The notes under the pieces are model-generated. The model was not told where the DNA came from. It searched no databases and worked only from the letters and a program-made list of their open reading frames with translations. A program made the position numbers and the translations under genes. A DNA stretch of 6,011 nt from Nitrososphaerales archaeon (lineage in GTDB: Archaea > Thermoproteota > Nitrososphaeria > Nitrososphaerales > UBA183), in NCBI GenBank assembly GCA_030045755.1, contig JASIEW010000128.1, forward strand, positions 1 to 6,011, read 5' to 3'. Below, piece by piece: positions 5,350 to 6,011 of this stretch (positions within the stretch are counted from its first letter, which is position 1; every line of letters begins with the position of its first letter).

Positions 5350-5365
5350 CATAGTGGTTGCTATG
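5350..5365. promoter_or_regulatory. candidate TetR operator, copy 2 (CATAG-N6-CTATG)
   Basis: CATAGTGGTTGCTATG is a 5-bp inverted repeat with a 6-bp spacer. Its core matches copy 1 at 12 of 15 positions and lies exactly 74 bp from it, about seven helical turns. It covers the ATG of the SDR gene and its predicted transcript start, so a bound repressor would block initiation. Confidence 0.6.
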
Positions 5366-6011
5366 TCAGGTCGCTCAAACGCAGGGCCCGTCGAGAGTCA
5401 GGCCTTGGGCCTGCTCAAGGGAAAGACAGCCGTAGTCTACGGCGGCGCCGGCGCGGTAGGCTCCGCGGTGGCCAAGGCATTTGCCAGAGCGGGAGCGGAG
5501 GTGTTCCTTGGTGGCAGAACGTTGAGTACGCTAAGAACCATCGCGGACGAAATCACAAAGGAGGGAGGATCAGCGGAGGCGACTGAAGTGGACGCTCTAA
5601 GCCAGCAGGGTGTCGAGGAACACTTGAGCAGAGTCGTCGCAAGAACTGGGAAGCTCGACGTCTCGTTCAACCTGATTTCCACGAGCGTCGGGATGGGGAG
5701 GGCGCTGACCGAGCTCTCTGAGCCTCAGTTTACGAGTTACTCGTATGACCTTGTGAGGAGCCATTTCATAACCGCGACTGCGGCGGCGCGGCAGATGGAG
5801 AAGCAACGGAAGGGCGTCATTCTGGCGCTGACTACCTCGAACGCCGTGCTTCCGAATCCGAACGTCGGCGGTTTCGGCGTTGCTTGCACCGCCATAGAGG
5901 GGTTCCTCAGACAGTTGGCGATAGAAGCCGGCCCGAAAGGGGTGCGTGTTCTGAGCCTGAGGACCGGCGGGACACCCGACAACCCGACCCTGTCCTACGT
6001 CTTCGAGACCT
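5363..6011 (+). CDS. SDR-fold protein with atypical active site (3' partial)
   Basis: 216 codons from ATG at 5363-5365 to the window edge; no stop is reached. The Rossmann fold of a short-chain dehydrogenase/reductase is clear: strand KTAVVYGGAGAVG with the glycine-rich loop at 27-33, GGRT at 50-53 (Arg after strand 2 suggests NADP(H) preference), EVDAL with Asp77 at the adenine pocket, LDVSFNLIS at 98-106 replacing the usual NNAG, TTSNA with the expected catalytic Ser159, and RQLAIEAGPKGVRVLSLRTGG at the end. Aligning the conserved AxEGF helix places Phe171 and Cys175 where the catalytic Tyr and Lys should be (FGVAC for YxxxK). A normal SDR reaction is therefore unlikely; a non-enzymatic, cofactor-sensing or altered catalytic role is possible. 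About 30-40 residues should be missing. It is divergent from the TetR gene and probably repressed by it; its promoter looks leaderless. Confidence 0.9.
   Translation, partial: MSGRSNAGPVESQALGLLKGKTAVVYGGAGAVGSAVAKAFARAGAEVFLGGRTLSTLRTIADEITKEGGSAEATEVDALSQQGVEEHLSRVVARTGKLDVSFNLISTSVGMGRALTELSEPQFTSYSYDLVRSHFITATAAARQMEKQRKGVILALTTSNAVLPNPNVGGFGVACTAIEGFLRQLAIEAGPKGVRVLSLRTGGTPDNPTLSYVFET

Overview
The window looks like a piece of an uncultured archaeal genome. The signs are a tRNA gene with intron-like insertions outside the usual anticodon position, a RecA/KaiC-like ATPase of the type common in archaea, TATA-box promoters that fit leaderless or nearly leaderless mRNAs, a membrane-anchored Thr-rich protein full of N-glycosylation sequons, and heavy use of AGG/AGA for arginine in GC-rich DNA. 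A Thaumarchaeota/Nitrososphaeria-like or related lineage is my guess. Several genes (cyclase-TPR protein, TetR regulator, SDR protein) are of types better known in bacteria, so some may have been acquired by transfer.

Layout. (1) 1-1680 (+): C-terminal part of a class III nucleotidyl cyclase fused to a TolB/FlgO-like domain and a TPR array; its start lies outside the window. (2) 1801-1929 (+): tRNA-Arg(CCG) carrying a 38-nt insertion in the D loop, flanked by a 9-nt direct repeat, and a 20-nt variable region that may hold a second small intron; an inverted repeat covers its 3' end. (3) 1974-4494 (-): three genes in a row, read from high to low coordinates: a KaiC/RAD55-like ATPase with altered active-site motifs, a polytopic membrane protein whose 5' end is problematic, and a single-pass, Thr-rich, probably glycosylated surface protein. 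(4) 4626-5240 (-) a TetR-family repressor, divergent from (5) 5363-6011 (+), an SDR-fold protein that runs off the window and lacks the usual Tyr-x-x-x-Lys catalytic pair.

The most coherent regulatory picture is the TetR/SDR divergent region. It holds two copies of ATAG-N6-CTAT, 74 bp apart (about seven helical turns) and identical at 12 of 15 positions. One overlaps the TATA box of the TetR gene and the other overlaps the start codon of the SDR gene. This is what is expected for a local repressor that controls itself and its neighbour. The minus-strand set ATPase, membrane protein, surface protein is close-packed (gaps of 109 and 54 bp) and may be an operon with a signalling or envelope role, but no specific function can be assigned. 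No stretch longer than 300 bases is without a gene.
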